Shown: piece by piece, positions 44,300 to 54,233 of the stretch
Position numbering within the stretch: the first letter of the stretch is position 1
How the letters are laid out: each line of letters opens with the position of its first letter
Assembly: GCF_900129025.1 (NCBI RefSeq)
Contig: NZ_FQUM01000002.1
Location: 186,001 to 250,000 of the forward strand
Length of the DNA stretch: 64,000 bases
Reading direction: 5' to 3'
Source of the DNA: Mariniphaga anaerophila
Lineage (GTDB): Bacteria > Bacteroidota > Bacteroidia > Bacteroidales > Prolixibacteraceae
Made by a program: the position numbers and the translations under genes
The notes under the pieces: generated by a model
Seen by the model: the letters and a program-made list of their open reading frames with translations, nothing else
Database searches by the model: none
What the model was told of the DNA's origin: nothing

Positions 44300-44365
44300 G
44301 CCAGGAGGATATGTAAAATCTATGAAGGGTAATTGTAAAAATAAGAAGAGTGAGTTCCTCCTGGC
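44300..44365 (-). repeat. 66-bp stem-loop module, copy 2 (upstream of susC 2)
   Basis: GCCAGGAGGA (44300-44309) and TCCTCCTGGC (44356-44365) flank a 46-nt loop that differs from copy 1 at only two visible positions (start of loop g/t and tctac/tctat). On the reverse strand the stem is followed by TTTTTAAAAC. The distance to the susC start (243 bp) equals that of copy 1 within a few bases (241 bp). Confidence 0.65.
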
Positions 44366-44416
44366 TTGAAATACTTTCTAGATATTTTCTAAATTTTTCT
44401 AATTATTAAATTAATG

Positions 44417-44524
44417 TTAAATAGAGGTGCTTTCTGCGCAAATAGCTCCGTTTGGCCGCGAAATGATCTTTTTATCTTTTATCATATCTGTGTTTGTTCT
44501 TATAAAATTAAGTTTATATTCCAT
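44417..44524 (-). CDS. Micro-ORF (35 aa) upstream of susC 2
   Basis: The reverse strand encodes MEYKLNFIRTNTDMIKDKK and then IISRPNGAICAESTSI. Like its counterpart at 37906-37995 it follows ATAATTATG, starts 159 bp from the stem-loop module and has the K-L and K-D-K residues in similar places. No good TAnnTTTG box was found upstream. The downstream halves of the two peptides do not match. Weak as a protein, stronger as part of a repeated module. Confidence 0.4.
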   Translation of the reverse strand: MEYKLNFIRTNTDMIKDKKIISRPNGAICAESTSI

Positions 44525-44693
44525 AATTATAGTTAATTTTAATAAAAAACAATGTTGCTATAAATAAAATTGTAAGAAGCATTAATTTTTTGTTAAAAAA
44601 CATTAAACACAAATTTTAAAAAAAGAATTGAATAAAAAAAGAAAAATATTTCTTTTCGTCGGTAAAAAAAACAAGAGTTGTGCTGCTTGAAAG

Positions 44694-45419
44694 CTAGAGG
44701 ATGTGTCTTAGTTCGTTTAACAGGCAAACTGAATATGCCTGAGGTGTTTGTATTTTTTTTTCAATAAGTTTTGTTTCCAGATTATCGCCTGAGGGGTTCA
44801 GCCAGACCGCGTCAATTCCGTATCTGAGTGCGCCGATAATGTCTGTTTGAAAATCGTCCCCAATCATCAGGCTTGATTTTTTGGGTGCGTTGGATGATTT
44901 TATCGCATGCTCAAATATTCCGGGTAGCGGCTTCGGGCATTTTACGTTTTCGGAGATATAAATTTTAGAGAAGTATTTGCTTAGTCCGGTTTGTTCGGTT
45001 TTTTTTAACTGAACCTCGCTGAATCCGTTGGTGATAATTGCTAGATTGTAGCTTTTTGCTTTTAGGTAGTCGAGTAGTTCAATTGCTCCGCTTACCAGTC
45101 TTTTTTGCAGCGGCATTTCTGTGAGATAGAACGAGCTCATTTCATCGGGAGCGATGCCGGACAATAACAGCTCGTCAAACGTCAATTGAAATCGTAATAA
45201 TTTTAAGTCTCTTTTTATTACGTTTCCTTTTCTGTATTCACTCCAGAGATGGTCGTTGTGTTTTGAATAGACCCGAAAGAAGTCCTCAAAATCAACGCCT
45301 TGTTTTTCAAGATGAAAATGAGAGAAGGTATTTTGCATTGCATAAAAAGAATTCTTTTCAAAATCCCAGAGGGTGTTATCCAGATCGAAAAACAGGTGAG
45401 TATATTTTTTTTTCAGCAT
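44694..45419 (-). CDS. HAD family nucleotidase (YjjG-like)
   Basis: 241 residues with HAD motif I HLFFDLDNTLWDFEKNS, motif II IITNG, the lysine in KCPKPLPGIFEHA and motif IV MIGDDFQTDIIGA. The first residues and the long alpha-helical cap fit the YjjG group, which hydrolyses pyrimidine nucleoside monophosphates including damaged ones. It follows rsmI by 60 bp on the same strand and ends the operon. Substrate assignment is by family only. Confidence 0.85.
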   Translation of the reverse strand: MLKKKYTHLFFDLDNTLWDFEKNSFYAMQNTFSHFHLEKQGVDFEDFFRVYSKHNDHLWSEYRKGNVIKRDLKLLRFQLTFDELLLSGIAPDEMSSFYLTEMPLQKRLVSGAIELLDYLKAKSYNLAIITNGFSEVQLKKTEQTGLSKYFSKIYISENVKCPKPLPGIFEHAIKSSNAPKKSSLMIGDDFQTDIIGALRYGIDAVWLNPSGDNLETKLIEKKIQTPQAYSVCLLNELRHIL

Positions 45420-45479
45420 AAAATATGTCTCAGACTTTCAGAAAAGAAATATTCTTTTTTCGTGCGCTGTTGAGTCGAT

Positions 45480-46187
45480 TTAATTTTCTTGTTGCTCCTT
45501 TGATTTTTTTGTGTGGCCTTCCACAACAATCACAATTTCCCCCTTGGGTTGGTTTTCAGTATAATATTGTTCGAGTTCGGCAACAGTTCCTCTTTTTACT
45601 TCTTCGAAAAATTTTGAAAGCTCCCGGCAAACGCATGCATTGCGGTCTTCTCCAAAAAAATCTGCAAATTGCCCGAGCGCTTTTACCAATCGAAAAGGTG
45701 ATTCGTAAAAAACAATGGTACGCGTTTCATCAACAAGCTCTTTCAGACGTTTTTGTCTGCCCTTTTTTTGTGGTAAAAAGCCCTCGAACACAAACCTTTC
45801 TGTGGGCAAGCCCGAAACGGCAAGTGCCGGAATTAATGCTGTTGCCCCCGGCAGGCATTCCACGCGGATGTCTTTTTCGGCGCACGCCCGCACGAGCAGA
45901 AATCCGGGGTCTGAAATTCCCGGAGTGCCGGCATCTGAAATTAGTGCCACGGTGTTTCCTTCTTCCAGCCTGGAAATTACCATTCCAAGGGTTTTGTGCT
46001 CGTTGAATTTGTGGTGCGGAATCAGTTTTTTCTCAATGCCGAGGTGGCTCATTAATTTGAAAGAAACACGGGTGTCTTCTGCCAGAATAACATCAGCATC
46101 TTTTAACGTGTTAATGGCGCGCAGCGTAATATCGTCGAGGTTTCCAATGGGGGTGGGAACCAAAATTAATTTACCGGAGTCAGTCAT
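45480..46187 (-). CDS. rsmI: 16S rRNA (cytidine1402-2'-O)-methyltransferase
   Basis: 235 residues. LILVPTPIGNLDDITLRAI is the RsmI N-terminal signature. AEDTRVSFKLMSHLGI, ALISDAGTPGISDPG and PGATALIPALAVSGLPTERF are the SAM-binding and knot segments of the tetrapyrrole-methylase-like fold. The enzyme 2'-O-methylates C1402 in the ribosomal decoding centre. Its start overlaps the upstream acidic-protein gene by 8 bp, so both are translated from one message. The C-terminus is short (KKSKEQQEN) but the core is complete. Confidence 0.95.
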   Translation of the reverse strand: MTDSGKLILVPTPIGNLDDITLRAINTLKDADVILAEDTRVSFKLMSHLGIEKKLIPHHKFNEHKTLGMVISRLEEGNTVALISDAGTPGISDPGFLLVRACAEKDIRVECLPGATALIPALAVSGLPTERFVFEGFLPQKKGRQKRLKELVDETRTIVFYESPFRLVKALGQFADFFGEDRNACVCRELSKFFEEVKRGTVAELEQYYTENQPKGEIVIVVEGHTKKSKEQQEN

Positions 46188-47010
46188 TTGAGAATCTACG
46201 TTTTACCAGGTTTACAAATTTGAGGCTGGTTTCGTTCTTTTTCCATTTAAAATTGGTGCGCAGGTATTCTACCGCCTCTTTTCCGTTTTGTCTGGAGTCG
46301 AGCGTTTTTACCGCTTCCTGAAATTTTTGACTGTCGCCGTCAAACAATTCACGGATATACTGAAATCGGTCGTTAATGCCAATGGCAGACTGAATGCTGC
46401 TTACCGGGCGGTTCGATAATTTGAACTCAAGATTGGCATGGTCGGGAATTATGTCATTCAGCGATTTTCCTTTCAGAAAGCTGTCGCCCAACCTCGAAAT
46501 CACTTCCTTCTTTTCAATGTCGTCTTCCAGTACGTCGTCATCGTCGTCTTCTATGTCGTTTGTGCGTGCAGAAATTTTTGCTTCTTCCGGAACTGCTATT
46601 TCCGGAGTCTCCGGTTTTTGTTCTTTTTTTTCCTCTTTTTGAACTGTGGTTTCAATTTCAGTTTCCTGTTGAGCCGATTCTGGTTGCATCGGTTTGCTTA
46701 CCTGGATTTGTTCTGTAATTTCTTTTTCGGTTTCTGCTTTTGTTTCAGAAATTTCTATTTCAGAAACTTCTGTTTCGACCTGTTTTTCAGGCTCTTTTTT
46801 TTCTGCGCTCGCAGTTGGTTGGAGTTCAGTATGCGCTGCTTCGTCTCGTTTGTCGAGCAGTTGTAACAGCTGCAAAATTCCTTTGGCGCGAGTGTGGACA
46901 AATTCCATTTCAAGGTCGTCGAACTGCCTGTTTGCTTTTATTTCCGCAATCAGATCTTCCAGTTCAAACATATCCTTTATTAATATTTTTATGAGTTTTT
47001 TATTTTCCAT
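46180..47010 (-). CDS. Conserved-looking acidic protein with a C-terminal helical domain
   Basis: 276 residues. The N-terminal ~55 residues are helical (ELEDLIAEIKANRQFDDLEM). The middle (about 60-175) is a low-complexity, Glu-rich linker with a run of acidic residues (EDDDDDVLEDD). The C-terminal ~100 residues (VISRLGDSFLKGKSLNDIIP, INDRFQYIRELFDGDSQKFQ, AVEYLRTNFKWKKNE) form a compact helical domain that recurs in Bacteroidota proteins of unknown role. It overlaps rsmI and lies divergent to tdk. No catalytic motif. Confidence 0.75.
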   Translation of the reverse strand: MENKKLIKILIKDMFELEDLIAEIKANRQFDDLEMEFVHTRAKGILQLLQLLDKRDEAAHTELQPTASAEKKEPEKQVETEVSEIEISETKAETEKEITEQIQVSKPMQPESAQQETEIETTVQKEEKKEQKPETPEIAVPEEAKISARTNDIEDDDDDVLEDDIEKKEVISRLGDSFLKGKSLNDIIPDHANLEFKLSNRPVSSIQSAIGINDRFQYIRELFDGDSQKFQEAVKTLDSRQNGKEAVEYLRTNFKWKKNETSLKFVNLVKRRFSND

Positions 47011-47090
47011 TTCTTTGCCCGGCTATTCTTATTTTTAAAGATTAATTTTGTAAAAGTACTAATTTTAATTTCTTATTCATCGAACGCTAA

Positions 47091-47672
47091 ATGTTTATTG
47101 AAAGAGATGTAAACAGCCATAAAAAACAGGGGAGTATTGAGGTGGTAACCGGCTCCATGTTTTCAGGAAAAACGGAAGAATTGATTCGCCGTTTGAAGCG
47201 GGCTAAATTCGCAAAACAGAAAGTTGAAATATATAAACCTGCAATTGATGTGCGTTATTCCGAAACAGAAGTGGTGTCGCATGACGAGAATGCCATTCGT
47301 TCTACTCCGGTTGAGAATTCTGCAAATATTTTACTCCTGTCAGGGAATGTAGATGTGGTTGGAATTGACGAAGCGCAGTTTTTCGATAAAGGACTGACAG
47401 ACGTAGTTGTAAAGCTGGCCAATATGGGTGTGCGAGTAATTGTTGCTGGGTTGGACATGAATTTTAAAGGCGAACCGTTTGGCCCCATGCCGGAAATTAT
47501 GTCTGTGGCCGACTACGTATCAAAAGTACACGCCATTTGCATGCGTTGCGGCAGTATTGCCCAGTTTTCGCACCGTACCTCCGAAAAAGAACAAGTAGTG
47601 TTGCTGGGCGAGAAAGAAGTGTACGAACCCCTCTGCCGCAGTTGCTATTTAAAAACAAAAAAAGCACAATGA
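47091..47672 (+). CDS. tdk: Thymidine kinase
   Basis: 193 residues of the type II (bacterial) thymidine kinase family. The P-loop is [20 protein letters not shown], the Walker-B-like segment is [13 protein letters not shown], and the four zinc cysteines are in AICMRCGS and PLCRSCYL. It phosphorylates thymidine with ATP in pyrimidine salvage. Its stop overlaps the start of murF-alr (ATGA at 47669-47672). Confidence 0.96.
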   Translation: MFIERDVNSHKKQGSIEVVTGSMFSGKTEELIRRLKRAKFAKQKVEIYKPAIDVRYSETEVVSHDENAIRSTPVENSANILLLSGNVDVVGIDEAQFFDKGLTDVVVKLANMGVRVIVAGLDMNFKGEPFGPMPEIMSVADYVSKVHAICMRCGSIAQFSHRTSEKEQVVLLGEKEVYEPLCRSCYLKTKKAQ

Positions 47673-50140
47673 CAAAACTTTCTATAAAAGAAGCCGCAGA
47701 AATTGTTCATGGAAAACTTTTTCTGCCGGACGCATTTTCTGCGTTAAAAATTAAACACATTGTAACCGATAGTCGCACCTTTTTTGGAGACGACGACAAT
47801 CTGTTTTTTGCATTAAAAGGGCCGCGGAACAACGGTCACGAATACATTACTGAACTGCAAAACAGAGGAATTAAAGCTTTTGTGGTTTCTGAATCTGAAG
47901 TTGTTTCCGGCAAAGCTGCTTTTATATTGGTGAAAGACACCACCAAAGCACTGCAAAAACTGGCAGCTCACAATCGCGCCGGGTTTCATTATCCGGTTGT
48001 CGGAATTACCGGAAGTAACGGAAAAACCATTGTAAAAGAGTGGTTGTACGAGTTGCTTTCTGAAGAGTTTAGAATTGTACACAGCCCCAAAAGTTACAAC
48101 TCGCAGGTTGGGGTGCCACTCTCTGTTTTGTTGATGGAGAACAATTACACGCTGGGCATTTTTGAAGCAGGAATTTCACAGCCCGGAGAAATGGATAAAC
48201 TGGCCCCGGTTATTTCTCCCGAGGTTGGCATTTTAACCAATATTGGTGATGCCCATCAGGAAAATTTTCAATCGAAACAGCAAAAAACAGCGGAAAAACT
48301 GAAATTGTTCCGAAACTCAAAAAAACTGATTTTTTGTTCCGATGACGAAAATACAGCCGGCCTTGTAAGGGAGTTTTGTATACAATATAATATAGATCCG
48401 GTAAGCTGGTCGATGAAAAACCGCGATGCGTTTGCCTGTTTCAGTAAAACTGCAGAAAATGGAACAACACGGCTGAAAGCTTCTGTTAATGGAGAGTCCG
48501 CTGAATTTGATGTTCCGTTTACCGATGATTCTTCCATTGAAAATGTTTGTCACTGTTTTGCTGCGGTGTGGACACTCTCAAAGCATCCGGAAAAAATACT
48601 GCCCCGCTTTAGTCAGCTTGCTCCGGTTGCCATGCGCCTCGAAATAAAAAGAGGCATCAATAATTGCCTGTTAATTAACGACTATTACAATTCTGATTTG
48701 GCATCGTTGTCCATTGCTCTTTCGGTATTGCATCATCAGGCGCAAAAAAGCCATCTCAAAAAAGTTGTTGTTCTTTCTGATATCCGGCAGACCGGACTTC
48801 CCTCAGGCGAACTTTACAGACAGGTAAATCAGCTTTTGGAACAATGGAAAGTCAGCCAACTGATTGGCGTCGGAAAAGAAATTTCTGCACATCCCGAACT
48901 TTTCTCCGCAGAAAAGAAGTTTTTCCTGTCGACCAAAGCTTTCGAAAAAAGTTTTATGCGGAATGATTTTAAAAATTCTGCTGTTTTGATAAAAGGAGCT
49001 CGCACGTTTACCTTCGAAAAAATTTCTGATTTGTTGCAGAAAAAAGCGCATCAAACCGTGCTCGAAATTAATTTGAATGCACTCATTAACAATCTTAATG
49101 TTTTTAGGAGCAGGCTCAATCCGGCAACAAAAATAACGGCAATGGTAAAAGCATTTTCTTATGGAAGCGGAGATGTGGAAATTGCCAAATTGTTGCAGTT
49201 TCAGAATGTGGATTACCTGGCTGTTGCCGTGGCCGACGAGGGGGTGGATCTCCGTCAGGCAGGAGTTCAAACTCCGGTAGTTGTGATGAATCCTGAAAAG
49301 CACAGCTTTCAGAATATGATTGACTTCAGGCTGGAACCCAACATTTACAGCAAGGATTTAATGAAAGCTTTTGAGAAAGCTGTTGCCGAAAATGCGCTTA
49401 CAGCATTTCCTGTTCATATAAAACTGGATACCGGAATGAACCGGCTGGGGTTTAAAACCGCAGAAGAAGTAGAAGAGGTGGTTGCATTTTTGCAAAAAAC
49501 AGATCGGCTGAAAGTTGCTTCAACTTTTTCGCATCTGGCTGCCTGCGACGACCCGCAAATGGATGCATTTACACAACAACAGTTTAGTCGTTTTGAAATG
49601 CTCTCGCGCATAATAACCGAAGGTTTTCCGTACAAAATAATCAGGCACATATTAAATTCTGCAGGGATTGAGCGCTTTCCCGAAAAACAGTTTGAAATGG
49701 CGCGGCTGGGAATCGGCCTTTACGGTATTTCTTTAACCAACCTGCCTTTGCAAACTATCAGTACGTTTAAAAGTATTATTTCGCAGGTGAAAAAATTAAA
49801 ACCCGGAGAAACGGTTGGCTACAATTGCAGAGGAAAAATTACGTCTGATGCTGAAATTGCCATAGTTCCTGTGGGATATGCCGACGGAATGGATCGGAAA
49901 CTCGGAAACGGAAACGGGGAAGCTTTTGTGAAAGGGAAACGCGTTCCGGTAATCGGGAATATTTGTATGGACATGCTTATGCTGGATGTAACCGGACTGG
50001 AGGTTCAGCCCGGTAACGAGGTGGAATTTTTTGGCCAGAACATATCAATCCTCGAAGTCGCAGAAAAAGTAGGAACTATTCCATACGAAATATTAACGGG
50101 GATTTCGCAACGGGTGAAGAGGATATATATTCACGAATAA
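47669..50140 (+). CDS. Bifunctional MurF ligase / alanine racemase
   Basis: 823 residues from the ATG at 47669 ([16 protein letters not shown]); a longer frame from 47537 would run inside tdk. The first ~450 residues are a MurF domain ([14 protein letters not shown], then [34 protein letters not shown]) that adds D-Ala-D-Ala to the UDP-muramoyl-tripeptide. The rest is alanine racemase with the PLP lysine K494 ([11 protein letters not shown]), [13 protein letters not shown] and the second-site region TVGYNCRGK. The fusion is known in Bacteroidota and couples D-alanine supply with its use in peptidoglycan. It is coupled to tdk. Confidence 0.95.
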   Translation: MTKLSIKEAAEIVHGKLFLPDAFSALKIKHIVTDSRTFFGDDDNLFFALKGPRNNGHEYITELQNRGIKAFVVSESEVVSGKAAFILVKDTTKALQKLAAHNRAGFHYPVVGITGSNGKTIVKEWLYELLSEEFRIVHSPKSYNSQVGVPLSVLLMENNYTLGIFEAGISQPGEMDKLAPVISPEVGILTNIGDAHQENFQSKQQKTAEKLKLFRNSKKLIFCSDDENTAGLVREFCIQYNIDPVSWSMKNRDAFACFSKTAENGTTRLKASVNGESAEFDVPFTDDSSIENVCHCFAAVWTLSKHPEKILPRFSQLAPVAMRLEIKRGINNCLLINDYYNSDLASLSIALSVLHHQAQKSHLKKVVVLSDIRQTGLPSGELYRQVNQLLEQWKVSQLIGVGKEISAHPELFSAEKKFFLSTKAFEKSFMRNDFKNSAVLIKGARTFTFEKISDLLQKKAHQTVLEINLNALINNLNVFRSRLNPATKITAMVKAFSYGSGDVEIAKLLQFQNVDYLAVAVADEGVDLRQAGVQTPVVVMNPEKHSFQNMIDFRLEPNIYSKDLMKAFEKAVAENALTAFPVHIKLDTGMNRLGFKTAEEVEEVVAFLQKTDRLKVASTFSHLAACDDPQMDAFTQQQFSRFEMLSRIITEGFPYKIIRHILNSAGIERFPEKQFEMARLGIGLYGISLTNLPLQTISTFKSIISQVKKLKPGETVGYNCRGKITSDAEIAIVPVGYADGMDRKLGNGNGEAFVKGKRVPVIGNICMDMLMLDVTGLEVQPGNEVEFFGQNISILEVAEKVGTIPYEILTGISQRVKRIYIHE

Positions 50141-50842
50141 TCAGCCCAGCTTGCTGATTCTGTCCAGTCTGTTGGAATCGAGAATTTTGATTTTCCTTCC
50201 GTCGATGGCAATCACTTTTTCGTTGGCAAAAGTTGAAAGGGTACGAATGGCGTTTGATGTTGTCATGTTCGACAAATTGGCAATATCCTCACGCGAAAGG
50301 TACACTTTCAACGTGGTTCCATCGTGCTCAAATCCATATTTGTCCTTCAGTAAAAGTAAGGACTCTGCCAGTCTTCCGCGAATATGTTTTTGTGTTAAAG
50401 TAACCGTGCGGGCATTTGAAAAGCCCAGTTCCTTCGAAAGTTTACGGATGATATTTAATGAAAAATGATTGTTCTTTAATGCTTTGTTCAGTACAAAATC
50501 GGGACTGATGGTACAAATCATCGATTCTTCGATGGTAACTGCCGAGGCAATGTGGTTTTCTTCGGCAAACAGGGCCCGGTACCCAATTATTCCAAGTGGC
50601 CGGGCCATTCGGATAATTTGTTCCCGACCTCCAACTCCTTCTTTAAAAATTTTTACTTTGCCACTTACGAGCATCATAAAACCGGTTGGTCTGTCTCCTT
50701 CTTTAAAAACAAACTCATTTTTTTTGTAGTGAGCCAGCGAAATGTGTTGCTCCAGCTCTTCTTTTTCTTCCCGGTTCAACAGACAAAAAATGGAGTTTGG
50801 ATTGTCAAGAATATCTTTAATTCCCATCTCTGAATTTAACAT
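50141..50842 (-). CDS. Crp/Fnr family transcriptional regulator
   Basis: 233 residues. The N-terminal cyclic-nucleotide-binding-like barrel (YKKNEFVFKEGDRPTGFMML, GKVKIFKEGVGG) lacks the cAMP-contact pattern RSExxx. The C-terminal Crp helix-turn-helix is RGRLAESLLLLKDKYG, then SREDIANLSNMTTSNAIRTL. No cysteine cluster for an Fnr-like iron-sulfur centre is visible. It abuts murF-alr end to end (50140/50141), so the two convergent messages overlap or terminate in each other. The effector is unknown. The start could be Met 1 or Met 6. Confidence 0.87.
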   Translation of the reverse strand: MLNSEMGIKDILDNPNSIFCLLNREEKEELEQHISLAHYKKNEFVFKEGDRPTGFMMLVSGKVKIFKEGVGGREQIIRMARPLGIIGYRALFAEENHIASAVTIEESMICTISPDFVLNKALKNNHFSLNIIRKLSKELGFSNARTVTLTQKHIRGRLAESLLLLKDKYGFEHDGTTLKVYLSREDIANLSNMTTSNAIRTLSTFANEKVIAIDGRKIKILDSNRLDRISKLG

Positions 50843-51021
50843 ATATGCCTTATAACATGTTTTACAGCATCAAAGTTATAAATTTTAAGAAATACGCCTT
50901 CAATTTTCGCTTTTATTTTGTACTCAGACTGCTTCTGTCGGGTTTTCCGGGCTCATTTTCTTTTTATTCTCAACCAACATTGCCGGAATGCAGAAAAACG
51001 GTTGATAAGGCAAAATATTCG

Positions 51022-54000
51022 TTATTTAAAATCCCGGGACGGAAATAGTTCACCTTGCACAGCTTTTTCTGAAAATTGTTTTTCATTTTCTATTGAGCTG
51101 TTTTGTTTGTCGCTTCCGGTTTTTTTCATGGCCCCAATATTACGTCCTTCTGTTTCCATTCTCATCAAATTATTCAGGTTGAAGCAAGCGTTAGCCACCA
51201 CGTGAATTACTTCGCCTTCTATTTGTAATTTTCCGGACACCATAAGCAGTCGCGATTGCAGAATTACCTTGCGGTATTTTTCGAAAGTGTTGCCCCAAAC
51301 TACCAGGTTTGCAAAACCGGTTTCGTCTTCGATGGTGATAAATAATACTCCTTTTGCTGTTCCGGGGCGCTGCCGGACGGTAATTAATCCACATACTTTT
51401 ACAGCCTGGCCGTTTTTCATTTTTTTTAGCGCAGAAGCCGGCACAATTTGCAGGTTCTCCAATTGTTGCCGAAGAAAACTAACCGGATGGGCTTTTAACG
51501 ATAATGCAGTGCTGTGATAATCTTGTATTACGTGTTCGCTGTCTGTCATTGCGGGCAGCTCAACAATTTGTTCTTTGGGCAAAGGCGTTCCGGTGAACAT
51601 GCCGGTAGGATGATCGTACAATGCCGATACTTCCCATAATGCCTGCCGGCGGTCGAGGCCTACAGAACGGAAAGCATCGGCATCGGCAAGTCGCTCAAGC
51701 GATGAGGCGGAGACTCCGGCGTCCAGCAGGTTGTTCACATTTTTGTATGGCGTAATCCGGCCGGATACCAACGCCTGCATGTCGTCTTCGCGAATTCCTT
51801 TTACCTGTCTGAACCCTAGTCGCATTGCGCAGTAGTAGCCGTTTTTTTCTTCGAGGGTGTTGTCCCAATGCGAAAAATTGATGTCAACAGGGCGGACGAT
51901 AACTCCATGTTTTCGTGCATCTGTAACAATTTGTGCCGGTTGGTAAAACCCCATGGGCTGACTGTTGAGCAAAGCTGCCGAAAATACATCCGGGTAATAA
52001 CACTTTATCCACGAAGAAATATAAACCAGCAGCGCAAAACTGGCGGCGTGGCTTTCCGGAAATCCGTAACTCCCAAATCCTTCTATCTGTCGGAACACGC
52101 GTTCTGCAAATTCCTGCTTGTACCCTTTTTTTATCATTCCACCAATTAACTTGTCACGGTACCAGCTCACTTTTCCTTTGGATTTGAATGTAGCCATACT
52201 CCGGCGAAGTCCGTCGGCTTCGGCAGGGGTAAATCCGGCAGCAACAATGGCAATTTCCATGGCCTGCTCCTGAAACAACGGAACCCCCAAGGTGCGCCCA
52301 AGAATGGCCTCCAGCTCTTTCGACGGAAAATTTACCGGTTCTTCGCCATTGCGTCGTTTTAAATACGGGTGCACCATGTCGCCCTGAATGGGGCCGGGAC
52401 GCACAATGGCCACTTCAATTACCAGGTCGTAAAAATTGCGGGGCTTCAGTCGCGGCAGCATCGACATTTGTGCCCGGCTTTCAATCTGAAATACGCCCAG
52501 AGTGTCGGCGTGTCCAATCATTTCATAAACTTTCGGGTCGTCCTGCGGAATGTTGGCCAGAGTCAGGTTCAGGTTGTAATGCTGCTTTGCCAGATCGAAA
52601 GCTTTTCGAATACAGGTAAGCATCCCCAGCGCCAATACGTCAACTTTCATAAACCCCAGCGCCTCAATGTCGTCTTTGTTCCATTCGATGCAGGTTCTGT
52701 TTTCCATGCGTGCGTTTAGAACGGGGCACAGTTCGTGCAGTTTTCCGCGTGTAATTACAAAGCCGCCTGTGTGCTGCCCCAGTTGCCGCGGAAACCCGAT
52801 GTATTGCATGGTTAGTTCCAGTGTTTTTCGCAGGTGCGGATCGTTGGCGTTGAACCCTGCTGCCAGCAATTTTTTGCCTTCGAACCACTCTTCTGTAAAC
52901 TCCCAGCCGGATTTTGAAAGTACGTTAATGGCATCAGTCGAAAGTCCCATGGCTTTTCCCACATCGCGCACAGCACCCTTCCAGTGTACTTCGGTAACGG
53001 TGGCAACAATTCCTGCCCGATCGCGCCCGTATTTTTTGTAGATGTACTGCATGATTTCTTCCCGGCGTTCATGTTCAAAATCCACATCAATGTCTGGTGG
53101 TTCGTTGCGCTCGTCGCTCATAAAACGGGCAAATAGCAGTTTAAATTTAGACGGGTTGACAGACGTAATTCCCAAACAGTAGCAAACTACCGAATTGGCA
53201 GCTGAACCACGCCCCTGACAGAGAATGCCCCGCGACCGGGCTTCCCGTACATAATCGTACACCGTCAGAAAATAGGACGCGTAATCTTTTCTTGAGATGA
53301 ATTCCAGTTCCATTTCAATGGTTTCCTTTACTTTTTGTGGAATGGCGCCGTTAAAACGTTCGTTGGCTCCTTTCCAGGTAAGATGCACCAGTTCTTCGGT
53401 AGGGGTTCGTCCTTTGCTGGTAATTTCTTCGGGATAGAGGTATTTTAGTTCATCTAAAGAAAAATGACAGGCATCTGCTATTTCGCAGGCATGGCGAATT
53501 GCTTCGGGGTATTGCCGGAAAAGCCGTTGCATTTCCCTGCCTGATTTCAGATGGCGCTCAGCATTCTGGCAAAGTCTGAACCCGGCAGACTGAATTGTGC
53601 ATTTTTCCCGGATGCAGGTTAGTACATCCTGCAACTCGCGGCGTTCCGGGGTGTGGTAATGCACATTGTTGGTTGCCGCCAGAGGAATTCCCAGTTGGGC
53701 AAGCCGAAATAGTTTTTTCTGGTCGTCGCCCTGGTACGAAAAACTTGCAGCAAGGTACAGGTTGTTTCCGAGCACTTCTTTGTATTCTTTTAGCGCGGTA
53801 ATAATTTCAGGTTGAACATTTAAATCAGGATTAAGCGATGTTGGGGGAACTGCAATAAACTTTATTCCGCTCGCGTGGTTGAAAACATCGGCCCGGTAAA
53901 TGTGGCATTGCCCTTTTTCTGCCCGGAGGTTGCCCTCGGTTAATAATGCCGATAAATTGGCATAAGCAGCCTGCGTTGTCGGGTAAGCCAGCAAACTTGG

Positions 54001-54216
54001 CCCGTCCAGTAAATAGAGGCGACAGGCGGGAATAAAACGAATATTTTTTCCGCGGGCTGCCACGTGGGCGCGGACAATTCCGGCAAGGGTATTTCTATCT
54101 GTAATGGCAATGGCTTTGTGCCCCAGTTCAGCGGCGCGTTCAACCAGTTCTTCGGGGTGGGAGCCACCTCTTAAAAAGGTGAAGTTTGATGTTACCTGTA
54201 ACTCTGCATACTGCAT
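51022..54216 (-). CDS. dnaE2: Error-prone DNA polymerase III alpha subunit
   Basis: 1064 residues from the ATG at 54216 (MQYAELQVTSNFTFLRGGSH); 15 extra codons upstream lack homology. It has the PHP domain (HPEELVERAAELGHKAIAIT), the polymerase core with its acidic residues (SDERNEPPDIDVDFEHERRE, MKVDVLALGML) and a C-terminal OB fold (QRPGTAKGVLFITIEDETGF). DnaE2 is the lesion-bypass polymerase that works with ImuA and ImuB. It lies 17 bp after imuB. Confidence 0.95.
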   Translation of the reverse strand: MQYAELQVTSNFTFLRGGSHPEELVERAAELGHKAIAITDRNTLAGIVRAHVAARGKNIRFIPACRLYLLDGPSLLAYPTTQAAYANLSALLTEGNLRAEKGQCHIYRADVFNHASGIKFIAVPPTSLNPDLNVQPEIITALKEYKEVLGNNLYLAASFSYQGDDQKKLFRLAQLGIPLAATNNVHYHTPERRELQDVLTCIREKCTIQSAGFRLCQNAERHLKSGREMQRLFRQYPEAIRHACEIADACHFSLDELKYLYPEEITSKGRTPTEELVHLTWKGANERFNGAIPQKVKETIEMELEFISRKDYASYFLTVYDYVREARSRGILCQGRGSAANSVVCYCLGITSVNPSKFKLLFARFMSDERNEPPDIDVDFEHERREEIMQYIYKKYGRDRAGIVATVTEVHWKGAVRDVGKAMGLSTDAINVLSKSGWEFTEEWFEGKKLLAAGFNANDPHLRKTLELTMQYIGFPRQLGQHTGGFVITRGKLHELCPVLNARMENRTCIEWNKDDIEALGFMKVDVLALGMLTCIRKAFDLAKQHYNLNLTLANIPQDDPKVYEMIGHADTLGVFQIESRAQMSMLPRLKPRNFYDLVIEVAIVRPGPIQGDMVHPYLKRRNGEEPVNFPSKELEAILGRTLGVPLFQEQAMEIAIVAAGFTPAEADGLRRSMATFKSKGKVSWYRDKLIGGMIKKGYKQEFAERVFRQIEGFGSYGFPESHAASFALLVYISSWIKCYYPDVFSAALLNSQPMGFYQPAQIVTDARKHGVIVRPVDINFSHWDNTLEEKNGYYCAMRLGFRQVKGIREDDMQALVSGRITPYKNVNNLLDAGVSASSLERLADADAFRSVGLDRRQALWEVSALYDHPTGMFTGTPLPKEQIVELPAMTDSEHVIQDYHSTALSLKAHPVSFLRQQLENLQIVPASALKKMKNGQAVKVCGLITVRQRPGTAKGVLFITIEDETGFANLVVWGNTFEKYRKVILQSRLLMVSGKLQIEGEVIHVVANACFNLNNLMRMETEGRNIGAMKKTGSDKQNSSIENEKQFSEKAVQGELFPSRDFK

Positions 54217-54233
54217 TTGAAAAGTAGTTTGGA

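Noticed and set aside
47537-47668. Longer start for the MurF-Alr gene inside tdk
   Set aside because: The extra 44 codons are the out-of-frame tdk sequence; the ATG overlapping the tdk stop gives the normal MurF N-terminus.
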